DNA of 64,000 nt from the NCBI GenBank assembly GCA_964344305.1, contig CAYFMT010000010.1, forward strand, positions 18,652 to 82,651, written 5' to 3'. Below the pieces are notes generated by a model, which worked only from the letters and a program-made list of their open reading frames with translations, did not search any database and was not told where the DNA came from. The stretch is from JABMOV01 sp964344305 (GTDB lineage Bacteria; Fidelibacterota; Marinisomatia; Marinisomatales; JABMOV01). Positions 35,369-44,830 of this stretch are shown one piece after another (the first letter of the stretch is position 1; each line of letters starts with the position of its first letter). Position numbers and translations under genes: made by a program.

Positions 35369-36427
35369 CTATTTATCTATTTCAATAATGGATAATCCTT
35401 CTCGTGTTGATACAAAAACCAACTCATTGTATATCATGGTTTTATAAGTATAGCCTACATCAAATATGCCTCTGGATTCAGGCTTCTTCGGGTTGGAAAT
35501 ATCGAACAGGGCAATCCCTGAAGGTCCAAGGCTCAATACAGCCATGTCATCATCTATCGTCACATGGTCAACATTCAAGTCTTCAGCGAATAGATAACCA
35601 TGACCTGACAGTATTGAGTTTGTTGTATCAACTGGCAAATCTGTGAGATCAAAATATGTTACACCCCCAAAGTCACAGGCAACATAGAGATCGGTACCGA
35701 CCAGAGTCGGGTTTCCCGCTATCCCATCAGTGTCGAATTTTCCCCTGCTAACCGGGTTGTTGCTTGACTCATCATAAGTGAAGAGTTCCACTCCCAGCTG
35801 TCCCATGGATATGGCTAAATAGTCATCATTGTAGTCAATCCCGGTGGGATTTCCTATCATTGACACTTCTGTACCATTGATCTGGAACCAGTCACCCCAA
35901 GAAGCCACCACATAGGTATGCCATTTTAAACCATCGTCATTATCAGCTGCATAAATTCTAACCGTATCCAGCGATTCAAATGGCATACAGAATCCATAGG
36001 TTCCATCACTGAGAATCTCCCCTTTTGTATAAATAGAGTCGGGATCGGAAATATTCAGGATTTTAACCTGTTTCCCGTTTTCAAGAACAAACAGATCTTC
36101 ATTTATCTCACTGTAGTAAACCTGAGCTATATCTCTGTCATACACAAAAGTTGAAGGGAATCCTGCAGAGTAGATGGGAGTAAAATGATCAATATTTAGA
36201 GTTTTCACCGGTTGAGAGATATTGGAAAAATCCCAAACCTGAACACCGGCAGCACCTGCCGCTACATACGCCTTATCACCAACAATATGTACATCCCTGC
36301 AATATCCGGTAGTGGAAATCAATCCTAGATCCGATATTGACCAGATATTATCATATTCAGGTTCGATACAGGCTGTTAGAAATAATCCAGGCAGTAGCGC
36401 CAAAAATAGTTTTCTAATATCGGTCAT
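35369..36427 (-). CDS. LVIVD-repeat beta-propeller lipoprotein
   Basis: A 352-residue lipoprotein with lipobox FLTAC (C20). It contains LVIVD-type repeats: CRDVHIVGDKAYVAAGAAGV, QVWDFSNISQPV, VKILNISDPDSI, LVGTDLYVACDFGGV and IALFDISNPKKPE. Such repeats form a beta-propeller of unknown function found on bacterial surfaces. It is encoded two bases upstream of the W-x-D-x-R repeat protein gene and overlaps the barrel-like gene by 14 bp. It may be an outer-membrane partner of the pgs system, which is inference. Confidence 0.82.
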   Translation of the reverse strand: MTDIRKLFLALLPGLFLTACIEPEYDNIWSISDLGLISTTGYCRDVHIVGDKAYVAAGAAGVQVWDFSNISQPVKTLNIDHFTPIYSAGFPSTFVYDRDIAQVYYSEINEDLFVLENGKQVKILNISDPDSIYTKGEILSDGTYGFCMPFESLDTVRIYAADNDDGLKWHTYVVASWGDWFQINGTEVSMIGNPTGIDYNDDYLAISMGQLGVELFTYDESSNNPVSRGKFDTDGIAGNPTLVGTDLYVACDFGGVTYFDLTDLPVDTTNSILSGHGYLFAEDLNVDHVTIDDDMAVLSLGPSGIALFDISNPKKPESRGIFDVGYTYKTMIYNELVFVSTREGLSIIEIDK

Positions 36428-37451
36428 ACACCAATCTCCGTGAAAATGTCATCCATACCTGTACCTGTTTAAATGATTTCAAATCTTCTACCCATTCATA
36501 TTCCGAGTGTGTAGTTCTCGTGCGAAATCTCGACTGAAGTTTCGCATTCACCTGATCCGATAGTTTTGTCTGGATCCAGATATCAAATTTACGGTCAATA
36601 TGATCGCGTCCACTGTGTAGTGGATCATCCAGACTCTCGGCTGCATACATGCGATGTTCCTGCCTGACAGCCATACCTAGTTCTGAGAAAATATCATGCT
36701 TGAGGGAGTAAGAAACAGGTAAATACCATTCAATGCTGGTATAGGATCTGTCAAATGAACTTGCACGAGCGGTTTCTCCATACGTGAAATTGTCTGCGAA
36801 AGAATACAAAATATCTACACTCGTATTTAATCTCTCGAAGACCTCAAAATTCAAGCCCAGTCTGCTACCATATATATCCAGATCAAACTCCGCAAATTCT
36901 CCATTGTAATACCGTTTCAGTTTCAGCAGTCTCGCTACAACCCACATCCTACGTGTGAATGGATAGGAGAAGTCAACTCCCGTTTCCTCATCGGAAAAAT
37001 AGCAGGGAATATAACTGTCATTGCTCTTATCCCTGTCCAGGTAATTGCGCAAATAGAAATCATTAAGTTTCCGATGATACATCCCAATCCTGAATAGTCT
37101 TTTCCACTGGTATATGATACTGGATTGTCCGGCGGAATAGGATTTCTCTTCTGTGTGTGAATACGTTGTATAACCGGCAGATAAATACAGACGAATGTAA
37201 TTGGTTCGATGTTTCAGTCTATATCGTGAACTAATAGACCCATTAAGCCTGATATAAGGCGAATCAAATGTGTTCATTGAACCAAGAAGTGATGGATCCA
37301 GAGCTGCTTCGCCTTTCTCGTCGCCTGACAACCGAAGAACATTTGAATCATATCCCGGGGTGAGTCCAATACGTCCGTTTAACGGGAAGAATCCGGTGAT
37401 ATTCACAGCAAAAATCTGCGATACTAGAAAGATCAGGAGAAGATAGCGCAC
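36414..37451 (-). CDS. Outer-membrane barrel-like protein of the pgs operon
   Basis: A 345-residue protein with a short signal peptide (ending near IFAV). The body is made of alternating hydrophobic and polar stretches rich in R, Y and S (YIRLNGSISSRYRLKHRT, YIRLYLSAGYTTYSH) and ends in an aromatic (VYDRY), suggesting an outer-membrane beta barrel of about 14 to 16 strands. No family recognised. The start overlaps the stop of the upstream gene by one base. An outer-membrane channel would be expected in a Gram-negative polymer-export system, so a role in poly-gamma-glutamate export is an attractive but unproven idea. Confidence 0.6.
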   Translation of the reverse strand: MRYLLLIFLVSQIFAVNITGFFPLNGRIGLTPGYDSNVLRLSGDEKGEAALDPSLLGSMNTFDSPYIRLNGSISSRYRLKHRTNYIRLYLSAGYTTYSHTEEKSYSAGQSSIIYQWKRLFRIGMYHRKLNDFYLRNYLDRDKSNDSYIPCYFSDEETGVDFSYPFTRRMWVVARLLKLKRYYNGEFAEFDLDIYGSRLGLNFEVFERLNTSVDILYSFADNFTYGETARASSFDRSYTSIEWYLPVSYSLKHDIFSELGMAVRQEHRMYAAESLDDPLHSGRDHIDRKFDIWIQTKLSDQVNAKLQSRFRTRTTHSEYEWVEDLKSFKQVQVWMTFSRRLVYDRY

Positions 37452-38338
37452 TAAAACTCCAGGAATCTCATCAGTACTTTTCGATCTTTCTCAACAACCT
37501 CTATTGTAAATATCTGGCTCGTTGCTTCCACAGGGATATCACAGGTTCGCCATTTCCCTGGCACAGAATCCTGGTCCTCAACGACCACAGCTTCACTGGA
37601 TCTTTCAGTGCTGAAGTAATAGGTACCTATGACTTTGGTTCCGGAACGAACCCGTAGACGGTAAGCTTCCTGTTCCCCCATCCAATCATCAAAAACCAGT
37701 CGACTGTAGATCCTGATAGTGCCATCTTTTGTAGGTGAAACCTGTAAAGGAACGATGTGATTTCCTTCGAAATATTCCACAACAGATGATTCAACTTTCA
37801 CCTGTCGAGCCAACTGGTGAACCATCGGGATCAGCACCTTTTTTTCACCCCCGGTGTTGTCAAACTCCTTGCTAAGGACTCGTATGAGGATGGGATAATC
37901 CTGATCATCTTCAGCTTTCAATCTGATAGTATGCTGACCTTTTGGAACATTGATGAAATAGTTACCGGAATAAGTATAATAGTGATTGGGGTGCTGAACA
38001 CTTCGAATGGACTTCTGTATTTTATAACGGTGATTCACGGTAATAGGATCATCCTCATCCAGAATGATGGAATAGGAATAGGCATGTCGATTCTTGTCAC
38101 GCTTGGGTGAAGGATACCTTGATATAAGCTCGATTCGGGTTGGACCGGAAAACGTATAGGTTAAACCATCCTCATCAAGAGAATAGTACAATCGCCTTTT
38201 CGAGTTGATGAGTAATATCTCCTTCTTCTCCCCATTTTCACTGGGTTTAAGCAGTTTTGGGAATACAGGTGTACTCACCAGCAATGCGAAGAGCACGAGG
38301 ATTGATATTTTAAAGGACGCTATCCGGTTCATGTTCAT
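37451..38338 (-). CDS. Exported protein of unknown function in the pgs operon
   Basis: A 295-residue protein with a signal-peptide-like N-terminus (hydrophobic residues about 10-26). The rest is beta-rich and basic, with segments such as GTIRIYSRLVFDDWMGEQEAY and GNYFINVPKGQHTIRLKAEDD that resemble periplasmic Ig or sugar-binding folds. I do not recognise it. It overlaps pgsW by 29 bp and the barrel-like gene by one base, so it should work with them in the periplasm. Confidence 0.6.
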   Translation of the reverse strand: MNMNRIASFKISILVLFALLVSTPVFPKLLKPSENGEKKEILLINSKRRLYYSLDEDGLTYTFSGPTRIELISRYPSPKRDKNRHAYSYSIILDEDDPITVNHRYKIQKSIRSVQHPNHYYTYSGNYFINVPKGQHTIRLKAEDDQDYPILIRVLSKEFDNTGGEKKVLIPMVHQLARQVKVESSVVEYFEGNHIVPLQVSPTKDGTIRIYSRLVFDDWMGEQEAYRLRVRSGTKVIGTYYFSTERSSEAVVVEDQDSVPGKWRTCDIPVEATSQIFTIEVVEKDRKVLMRFLEF

Positions 38339-39458
38339 TCATTCTGCCTTTAATCTGTTTATGGCTTAAATACCCTACACCTGATGTCATCCCTGCAACA
38401 ATGAGAAAGCAGAGAACAGAAACAATCATATTGTATCGTTTCACGGAATAGAGCTGTCCTTCGCCGATTTCCGGCCAGGGAATAGGTGCGAATGGGATTT
38501 TTAATTGCTCTGTTAAATCAAATATATTCAGGAGATGAACCACGGGAACATTTTCCTTTGAAAATCGGGACATGACCCCTTCTATGCCTCCATGACGACT
38601 GATCACTTCAATATCTGATCGTCTGATAACCCCTGGATTTAACAGTTTATGATTAAATGTGGTACCAAGGCTTGCCACACCTCCACCTACATTTATCATA
38701 CCATCATATTTATAAATTGGTGTGATCTCTTTGAACAATGACATACGATAGTCAACATTTTCTGAAAGTCGATCAAATTTTATGAGCTCTACTTCGTGCT
38801 CTTCTATGGATTCTTCTATTAACTGTCGACCACGTGGACTTAATAATCTACCCAGATCATTTCGTCCGCCTATCGATGCGGCAATGGACCTGTACGAGAT
38901 ATATTTTTCATCATACAATAGCCGTTCCATATCCAACCAGTTGAAATCCGTGTAATTCGCTCCCCATTGTGAAGCGCCAATGGATGTAATGGTCACTGGT
39001 GTGACGCCCATTTCTTCGCAGGCTATCAGGACTGCAATATTTCCACCGGGCATGGATCCTGTAAGCAACACCGCTACCGTGTCACCTGATTCAATACCGG
39101 CCTGGGACATGAGTTCTACCGCAACTGCTGCGAAATTTGGGTCCAATGTCGTCAATTTTGCATCCAGGTCACCTTCATCCGTGGTGATAAGACTAAACTG
39201 TGTCCCCACTAATCCTGTCTCATTGGGATCATTTTCAATATCCACAAATACACCATGATCCATTCGAATGGATTTCAAATAATTCATGGCATCCAGCATT
39301 CGATTAGCTGCACGAATTTTTGTGTCATAGGATTTGGACTGAAACTCAGATTGCATATTCAGAGCAATAGTCAAACAGGCAATGCTGACCAAGGCCATTA
39401 TTATCAGGGTGGATAATCGCTGAACAGAAGGAATAAATGGTTTGTTAGATGAGCTCAA
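38310..39458 (-). CDS. pgsW: Poly-gamma-glutamate system protein PgsW
   Basis: A 382-residue protein with a membrane segment near each end (about residues 17-34 and 346-363). The region between has alternating alpha/beta character with GDTVAVLLTGSMPGGNIAVL and YKYDGMINVGGGVASLG, as in the PgsW family (poly-gamma-glutamate system protein) that accompanies pgsB and pgsC. Its exact role is unclear. It overlaps pgsC by 14 bp. No capA/pgsA homologue is present in the window. Confidence 0.8.
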   Translation of the reverse strand: MSSSNKPFIPSVQRLSTLIIMALVSIACLTIALNMQSEFQSKSYDTKIRAANRMLDAMNYLKSIRMDHGVFVDIENDPNETGLVGTQFSLITTDEGDLDAKLTTLDPNFAAVAVELMSQAGIESGDTVAVLLTGSMPGGNIAVLIACEEMGVTPVTITSIGASQWGANYTDFNWLDMERLLYDEKYISYRSIAASIGGRNDLGRLLSPRGRQLIEESIEEHEVELIKFDRLSENVDYRMSLFKEITPIYKYDGMINVGGGVASLGTTFNHKLLNPGVIRRSDIEVISRHGGIEGVMSRFSKENVPVVHLLNIFDLTEQLKIPFAPIPWPEIGEGQLYSVKRYNMIVSVLCFLIVAGMTSGVGYLSHKQIKGRMNEHEPDSVL

Positions 39459-39894
39459 ATAACTGTCCCCCAGAAATGATCAATACTATGAGCTTCACTA
39501 ACACAGCGGTTATAAGAACGACGGAAATAGTCCGGATCATACCCTGCCTGTCCATCCAGTTTGCAATGAGTCCGGGAATGATATTCCCAATTACGGCAAA
39601 TGATATAGTTTCATAGGGACTAAAAAACAAGTTCCGTGATATGTATCCAAACAGGAAGCCGAGTATAATAGCCAGGACGATTCGACGCTTACCGTATATA
39701 AACATGTAACGGCTAAAAAACTTGATGATGCCAAACACAAGAATACTCACGAGAAATGTAACAACAACCTGCATGGGTTGATGGAGGTAAAGAGCAATAT
39801 AACCCGGGACGATAATCCCTCCTGCTGTCACTCCAAGAAATTCAGACAGGAGTAAGCTAAGTGCAATGCCTAGACCAACGGTTATCTCAACCAT
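39445..39894 (-). CDS. pgsC: Poly-gamma-glutamate synthesis membrane protein PgsC/CapC
   Basis: A 149-residue inner-membrane protein with four to five hydrophobic segments. It matches PgsC/CapC, a partner of the PgsB ligase in the membrane-bound poly-gamma-glutamate synthase: EITVGLGIALSLLLSEFLG at the start, then GIIVPGYIALYLHQP. It overlaps pgsB by eight bases, the arrangement normal in capsule operons. Confidence 0.9.
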   Translation of the reverse strand: MVEITVGLGIALSLLLSEFLGVTAGGIIVPGYIALYLHQPMQVVVTFLVSILVFGIIKFFSRYMFIYGKRRIVLAIILGFLFGYISRNLFFSPYETISFAVIGNIIPGLIANWMDRQGMIRTISVVLITAVLVKLIVLIISGGQLFELI

Positions 39895-41074
39895 AATATC
39901 GATGCCTTTTTATGGTATCTAGTATGGTCTGTCCCATTCCCACCTGGTTTCCAATGGCAAAAACAAGTGAATCGTTTTCCAGTGCACTGACATGATTCAC
40001 AACAGAAGTTGCAGGTTCATCCATGGGAACAATCATGACCCGTGTTTCAGGTGAGTAATGGGTCAAGTGACTTACCATTGTCTTCAGGTTATTTCCACGG
40101 ACTATTAAATGACTCGGTTTTATGTTCTCCATGACCAGCTGGAGCATTTGTCTTGTACGATGGCGACGATCTTCTCTGGTATTCAGGAAGATACAGATAT
40201 CGCCTTCACATGGGTAACGGTCGATGATAAAATTCCATATCTGTAGCGTGGAAACAGGATCATTTGCTGCCATCCCATTTATAAATATCATCTCGTTTTC
40301 TTCAAACATTAAGTCCCAAACCGTCAGGGCACCAAGATCTGGTTGAACGGTGACCATACCATCCAGGGCAGTTTGTCTTTCCACACCCATCCGTTTGCAT
40401 ACATCAAGAGCAAGGGCAACATTCTGTGGGTGCTCAAGGTAAGCAAACCTCAACAGTTCATCATGTGAAACATCCTCTTCTTCAACATAATCTATGGCTG
40501 TATTCCTTGCTTTCGCGATCTCGGTGAAAACAGGCATGGCATCCTTGTCTGCTGTAACCAGTGTTCCATTTACCGGGATAGTATTGCCCAGGGATCTTGT
40601 GATATCATCCATGGTAGGGCCCATTTCTTCCAGATGATCCGGACGAACGTTGGTGATGACCCCTATGTGTGCTTTCACCATCTGGTGTTCTGCAATCCAT
40701 TGATATTGCGGTTGGACGGCCATGCACTCCATCACAACCACTTCAGGGCTTTCCTTGGAGAAGAAACGCATGAGCCTGACCTGTTCACCAATAGATGGTT
40801 TTCTGAGGCGATGGATGATGCGATCATTTCCATCAGCATCAATCACCCTGGGTGCTGTACCTGTGGTCTTTGCAAATGTTCGGAAACCACCGGCACGCAA
40901 TCCGGCGGCAATAAGGCGAGTAACACTGGATTTCCCCCTGGTACCGTTTACATGAATTCGATGAGGTATTGTTGAGAGTACTGCCTGATGTGCGCTGTAC
41001 TCAATGAGTCCCGCAATTATCAGGAGTATGGAAAGACTCCCTAGGATCCATACAGGGGAAACAACAATATTCAT
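39887..41074 (-). CDS. pgsB: Poly-gamma-glutamate synthase PgsB/CapB (Mur-ligase-like)
   Basis: A 395-residue ATP-dependent amide ligase that polymerises glutamate through gamma linkages. A membrane segment (about residues 8-26) is followed by the P-loop VNGTRGKSSVTR (G44-S50) and by the Mur-ligase signatures AHIGVITNVRPDHLEEMG and NTREDRRHRTRQ. Length and order fit PgsB. It starts 34 bases after the dockerin-tailed C25 gene and heads pgsBCW. In Bacillus this makes capsule or free polymer; the amount and use here are unknown. Confidence 0.93.
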   Translation of the reverse strand: MNIVVSPVWILGSLSILLIIAGLIEYSAHQAVLSTIPHRIHVNGTRGKSSVTRLIAAGLRAGGFRTFAKTTGTAPRVIDADGNDRIIHRLRKPSIGEQVRLMRFFSKESPEVVVMECMAVQPQYQWIAEHQMVKAHIGVITNVRPDHLEEMGPTMDDITRSLGNTIPVNGTLVTADKDAMPVFTEIAKARNTAIDYVEEEDVSHDELLRFAYLEHPQNVALALDVCKRMGVERQTALDGMVTVQPDLGALTVWDLMFEENEMIFINGMAANDPVSTLQIWNFIIDRYPCEGDICIFLNTREDRRHRTRQMLQLVMENIKPSHLIVRGNNLKTMVSHLTHYSPETRVMIVPMDEPATSVVNHVSALENDSLVFAIGNQVGMGQTILDTIKRHRYYG

Positions 41075-41107
41075 GAAGTGAAACGACTACGATAGTCACC
41101 TGTGTCT

Positions 41108-44100
41108 TTAGTAGTTCATTACTGTCTGGACCATACCAATGACATCAAGGACATTCACATTTCCGTCCCCGTTGATATCCGCCAGGTATGGATTCAATTC
41201 TGCCACTTCATCAGCAAGGATAAAATCAACCAGCAACAGGATATCATAGATATTAATTAAATTATCCTGTGTGACATCTCCTCTCATCCTAATCGTGCTA
41301 CCTCGAGTAGTGATGAGAATGGCTGTTTCGTCTGAGAGAGGCATGGCAGCAGGTGCATATGAATTATTATGGGTGTATTCCAGACCAACTGTCGCTGAAC
41401 GGTCTTCTATTCCTACTGTACAATAGTTTCCATGTTGCTGGGCGCTACCAGTCGTATAGGATGTGTTATTGAAATCTTTGTACTGAATTAGTATTTCTCC
41501 GTCACCAGTTGGTGTGAAGTAATATTGTGGATCCCTGAGTATTACCTGGAATGTCTCAGCGGAATTGTTCTGATAGGTTCTTACATTGGACCATTGAACG
41601 ATAAATGTATGAGAATCCTGATCATCTTTTGTATAGACACGTCCACCACTGGTAATGGTCAGGTCATCCCAGAATGCAGCAATCATAGGGGATGGTCCGC
41701 CAGGACCGGGTAAATGGTAATTCCTGAATGAAGCGATCTGGGTGCTTCCCATGGAAATCCAACCATTGGAGCAAATGGATATTTGATCATAATCCGTTCC
41801 ATACATTCTGAAAGTGAATGGCAGATTCACTGTGACAGATTCATCACCATTATTCCCGTAATCCTGAAGAGTGCTAAGATAGCTACCATCTCCACCATTG
41901 CGATCATCAATTTCTACCCAGTTATAGTATGGTGCCATGCCATAGAGGAGGTCTCCACTATCGTAAATGTAGTATCCGTGGGCATCAGGACCAACAGGGT
42001 CGCTAACCTGAGGATCACCAATTTGCAATGGTACAATTTGAGAATACTGAACATTCCCTTCTGCTGTCAGTGACAGCGATAGATGTACGATAGTCCCTGG
42101 AATAATGGATTCACCGGCGTAAACAGTGAACTGATCCGAAGAATTGGAGGATAGTTGTTCCGGATATACATCCCCCCAACTACCATAAGCATCGATTATG
42201 TCGATATCAGGGTGTGGACAGGTGATTTCACCTACCACATTGTCAGCCATGATGGATCCTTCATTTTTTAGAATGATCTCAATCTCTGATGTTTCTCCAG
42301 ATTGGAGTATGTGATCGCCATAATCCTGAACAAATACTTCTCGAGCGTTAATATTTGTACCATTAATCAATCCGCCAACATATCCATGCCAGACACTGCC
42401 GTCGGCGTCAACAATATCCATCCTGATATCCAGATTTGTATCATCAACCAGTCCCTGGTGGACTTGGATTGCGAAATGATCTACCGGAAGTACTGATTCT
42501 CCTGAGTTAATTACCCCGATATAAACACTATCTTGGATTATAGTTACATTTGATGATTCAGAAACCAGTTTTGCATAAATAGCCGTGCTGGTATCAGAAC
42601 CAAAATTATAAAATGGAACAGAAATTTCTGCAATCTCTCCCGGGTTCAGAATACCGTCACTGTTTCCAACACTGACACCAGTGCCATCGTCAATAATGTC
42701 AATCATATCCTCCATAAGATTTACGCTTACAGGAGGCTCGGTGACCATTAGGGATCCCTGGTATGGAATATGATTATCTTTAATTGCCGTGACTTTTATT
42801 TCGCCAATCAGTGCTTGATCAATGGGAAGCGTAACATGTCCATTTGCATCGGTATATAGAGACACAGAATAATTCACATCACCCTTATACAAAGTGACGT
42901 ATGCATCGGATACTGGTGTACCGTTGGTATAATTGACCTGAATATCAATATAATTGGTCCCTTTTGAAACGATTGGCAAGAATCCAACAACAATATATTC
43001 AGGGACTTTAGTCCACATTCTAACAGCAGGATCACCCATGAGACTATTCCAGTGTGTAAAAATACTTACATAGTTACTTGGGTTGGTTGGGTAGGCTTGA
43101 AGTAAATGGATTTTACCTCTAGCCAGAGCACCGGCAGGTGACATCATGCCCTCTCCAAATACACCATAATAGAATCCAAGATCAACAATGTTATTGAACA
43201 TGGTATGGGTTCCGGTCGTGGCGGTACCTATTGACCCAACAGAACCTTCAGGATTTGATACCGTACCCGCCCTCAACATACACTCAGCGATGGATGTGCC
43301 GGATCCAAACGAACCAGTTCCACAGGTTATAACAGTGGCGATTGGTAATTTAAATCCATTATTGGCATTACCCACATCACCGCAATCATACCCGCTGACT
43401 CCATAGTATCCACGATAGTTGAAAAATGTTGCTCCGTCAGAAAGATTTGATGTCATTTGTGAGGGGAATGGTGATGAATAAACTTCCCTGATATCATCAT
43501 ATCCGTGGTATTCAAGTAGTTGTGCAATGCTGCGATTTGTAATCACCGTTGATACTCCGGATGAACCTGGATCGCCGACCAGAACTGCACGTGTAAACCA
43601 GTTTTCTCCCATGAATGGGTTGGTTTCGTACTGGACTGTTTTGTTGACAATATTGATGAGATCGGTGGAAGAGCTAATAGATATTCGACCAACAAATACC
43701 TCTGGAAGTATGTCACCTCCCACCAGTTCAGCATATGGCTGGTCGCCTTCACCGTTGTACCAACTCCAGCTTTCATAAAATGTTGGGATTGAATAGGACC
43801 CTGATGCATCACCCACAAGAGAAACCCAAACAGGTGGATTATCCCATGTCGTGTATGCGGTTTCAATATAAGATTTGATTTCAGAACTGCTGGATCCTGT
43901 CGTGGATGTACTCACAACCGTCACATCATATCCTGCTCTTTTACGCCATTCGATTAGTGGTTCGAGGTTGGTCGATACACCTGATCCTGAGCTAGGGTAA
44001 ATATAGAGGATGGCCGGCTTCTGATATTCAATCTCTGCTCCCATAACCTGATCGTAATTAGATACGAGACCTCTGTACATCGGTTCAAATTCTTTTGCGA

Positions 44101-44692
44101 CCCTTTGTGGTGTAAATCGCTCAATTGATGAGGAACCGGTTTCAATAATATCGATTGTAGCTGATTTGATAATGGATAATTCACCGGTAGAAGGTGTGTA
44201 CTGAAATGGTGTAATAATAACCTGTTGCACATGAATATCCCTCATGGTCAATGGTTCTGACAGTGTCACAGGAGATTGTGGATAAACATCCTGAGAATTA
44301 TATACATCATCCAAACGAGTCAGTGTCATTCCAGGTGTTATCTCAGGATCATCCCATGATTGGGCAGGGACCATGTTGATATCGTACTGTGTTTCCACTT
44401 CATGAATGGTTATGTTAACATCATATGTTTTTGAAGGGTCCATCATCATAAAGGTGGACATTGCAGGAAGATTTGGTTCACCAACCTCTGATATTGTTCC
44501 TACTGCCCCAGCCTGTATACGATGAAATTCTTCATCATTGTGTGTAAAGGCTTCAATTGTATAATTGGAAAACTGAAAATCAAGTGTTTGTGCATTTGTA
44601 GCTGTAAATGTATGTTCCACGGTCGTTGCCTGGTCGTCCGCTGCAAAAAGAAGCACACCAATGCTTAGGGTTCCGATGATTAGTTTTTTCAT
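41108..44692 (-). CDS. C25 (gingipain)-like protein with C-terminal dockerin-like domain
   Basis: A 1194-residue secreted protein, first gene of the pgs operon. A signal peptide (about residues 1-18) is followed by a gingipain-type propeptide (about 30-210) and a C25 domain starting at about 225. The dyad region reads NYRGYYG and VITCGTG: tyrosine replaces the catalytic histidine while the cysteine (about residue 457) is kept. Beta-sandwich domains follow. The last 60 residues are two EF-hand-like repeats, GDVTQDNLINIYDILLLVDF and ADINGDGNVNVLDVIGMV, as in type I dockerins; there is no T9SS tail. The start at 44692 (MKKLII) is preferred because it gives a standard signal peptide; an ATG twelve bases earlier is possible. 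Confidence 0.85.
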   Translation of the reverse strand: MKKLIIGTLSIGVLLFAADDQATTVEHTFTATNAQTLDFQFSNYTIEAFTHNDEEFHRIQAGAVGTISEVGEPNLPAMSTFMMMDPSKTYDVNITIHEVETQYDINMVPAQSWDDPEITPGMTLTRLDDVYNSQDVYPQSPVTLSEPLTMRDIHVQQVIITPFQYTPSTGELSIIKSATIDIIETGSSSIERFTPQRVAKEFEPMYRGLVSNYDQVMGAEIEYQKPAILYIYPSSGSGVSTNLEPLIEWRKRAGYDVTVVSTSTTGSSSSEIKSYIETAYTTWDNPPVWVSLVGDASGSYSIPTFYESWSWYNGEGDQPYAELVGGDILPEVFVGRISISSSTDLINIVNKTVQYETNPFMGENWFTRAVLVGDPGSSGVSTVITNRSIAQLLEYHGYDDIREVYSSPFPSQMTSNLSDGATFFNYRGYYGVSGYDCGDVGNANNGFKLPIATVITCGTGSFGSGTSIAECMLRAGTVSNPEGSVGSIGTATTGTHTMFNNIVDLGFYYGVFGEGMMSPAGALARGKIHLLQAYPTNPSNYVSIFTHWNSLMGDPAVRMWTKVPEYIVVGFLPIVSKGTNYIDIQVNYTNGTPVSDAYVTLYKGDVNYSVSLYTDANGHVTLPIDQALIGEIKVTAIKDNHIPYQGSLMVTEPPVSVNLMEDMIDIIDDGTGVSVGNSDGILNPGEIAEISVPFYNFGSDTSTAIYAKLVSESSNVTIIQDSVYIGVINSGESVLPVDHFAIQVHQGLVDDTNLDIRMDIVDADGSVWHGYVGGLINGTNINAREVFVQDYGDHILQSGETSEIEIILKNEGSIMADNVVGEITCPHPDIDIIDAYGSWGDVYPEQLSSNSSDQFTVYAGESIIPGTIVHLSLSLTAEGNVQYSQIVPLQIGDPQVSDPVGPDAHGYYIYDSGDLLYGMAPYYNWVEIDDRNGGDGSYLSTLQDYGNNGDESVTVNLPFTFRMYGTDYDQISICSNGWISMGSTQIASFRNYHLPGPGGPSPMIAAFWDDLTITSGGRVYTKDDQDSHTFIVQWSNVRTYQNNSAETFQVILRDPQYYFTPTGDGEILIQYKDFNNTSYTTGSAQQHGNYCTVGIEDRSATVGLEYTHNNSYAPAAMPLSDETAILITTRGSTIRMRGDVTQDNLINIYDILLLVDFILADEVAELNPYLADINGDGNVNVLDVIGMVQTVMNY

Positions 44693-44756
44693 ATGTTTAT
44701 CCATTTTCGTTTCTCACTCATGTCTGTTGCCTATTGACATAAATACAGTCTTGTAA

Positions 44757-44783
44757 ATTATACTTTGAATCGCAGGTACGCAA
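44757..44783 (-). promoter_or_regulatory. Sigma70-like promoter of the C25-pgs operon
   Basis: On the minus strand TTGCGT (44778-44783) and TATAAT (44757-44762) are separated by 15 bp. The -10 box is a consensus match, the spacing is short. A start near 44750 would give a leader of about 55 bases before the C25-like gene. No terminator hairpin is visible between pilC and this promoter, so some read-through from the pilus operon is possible. Confidence 0.45.
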
Positions 44784-44830
44784 CCCAAGTTCTGTGAATC
44801 CAGAGAATAGTAAGATTCCAGACAGGGGCA

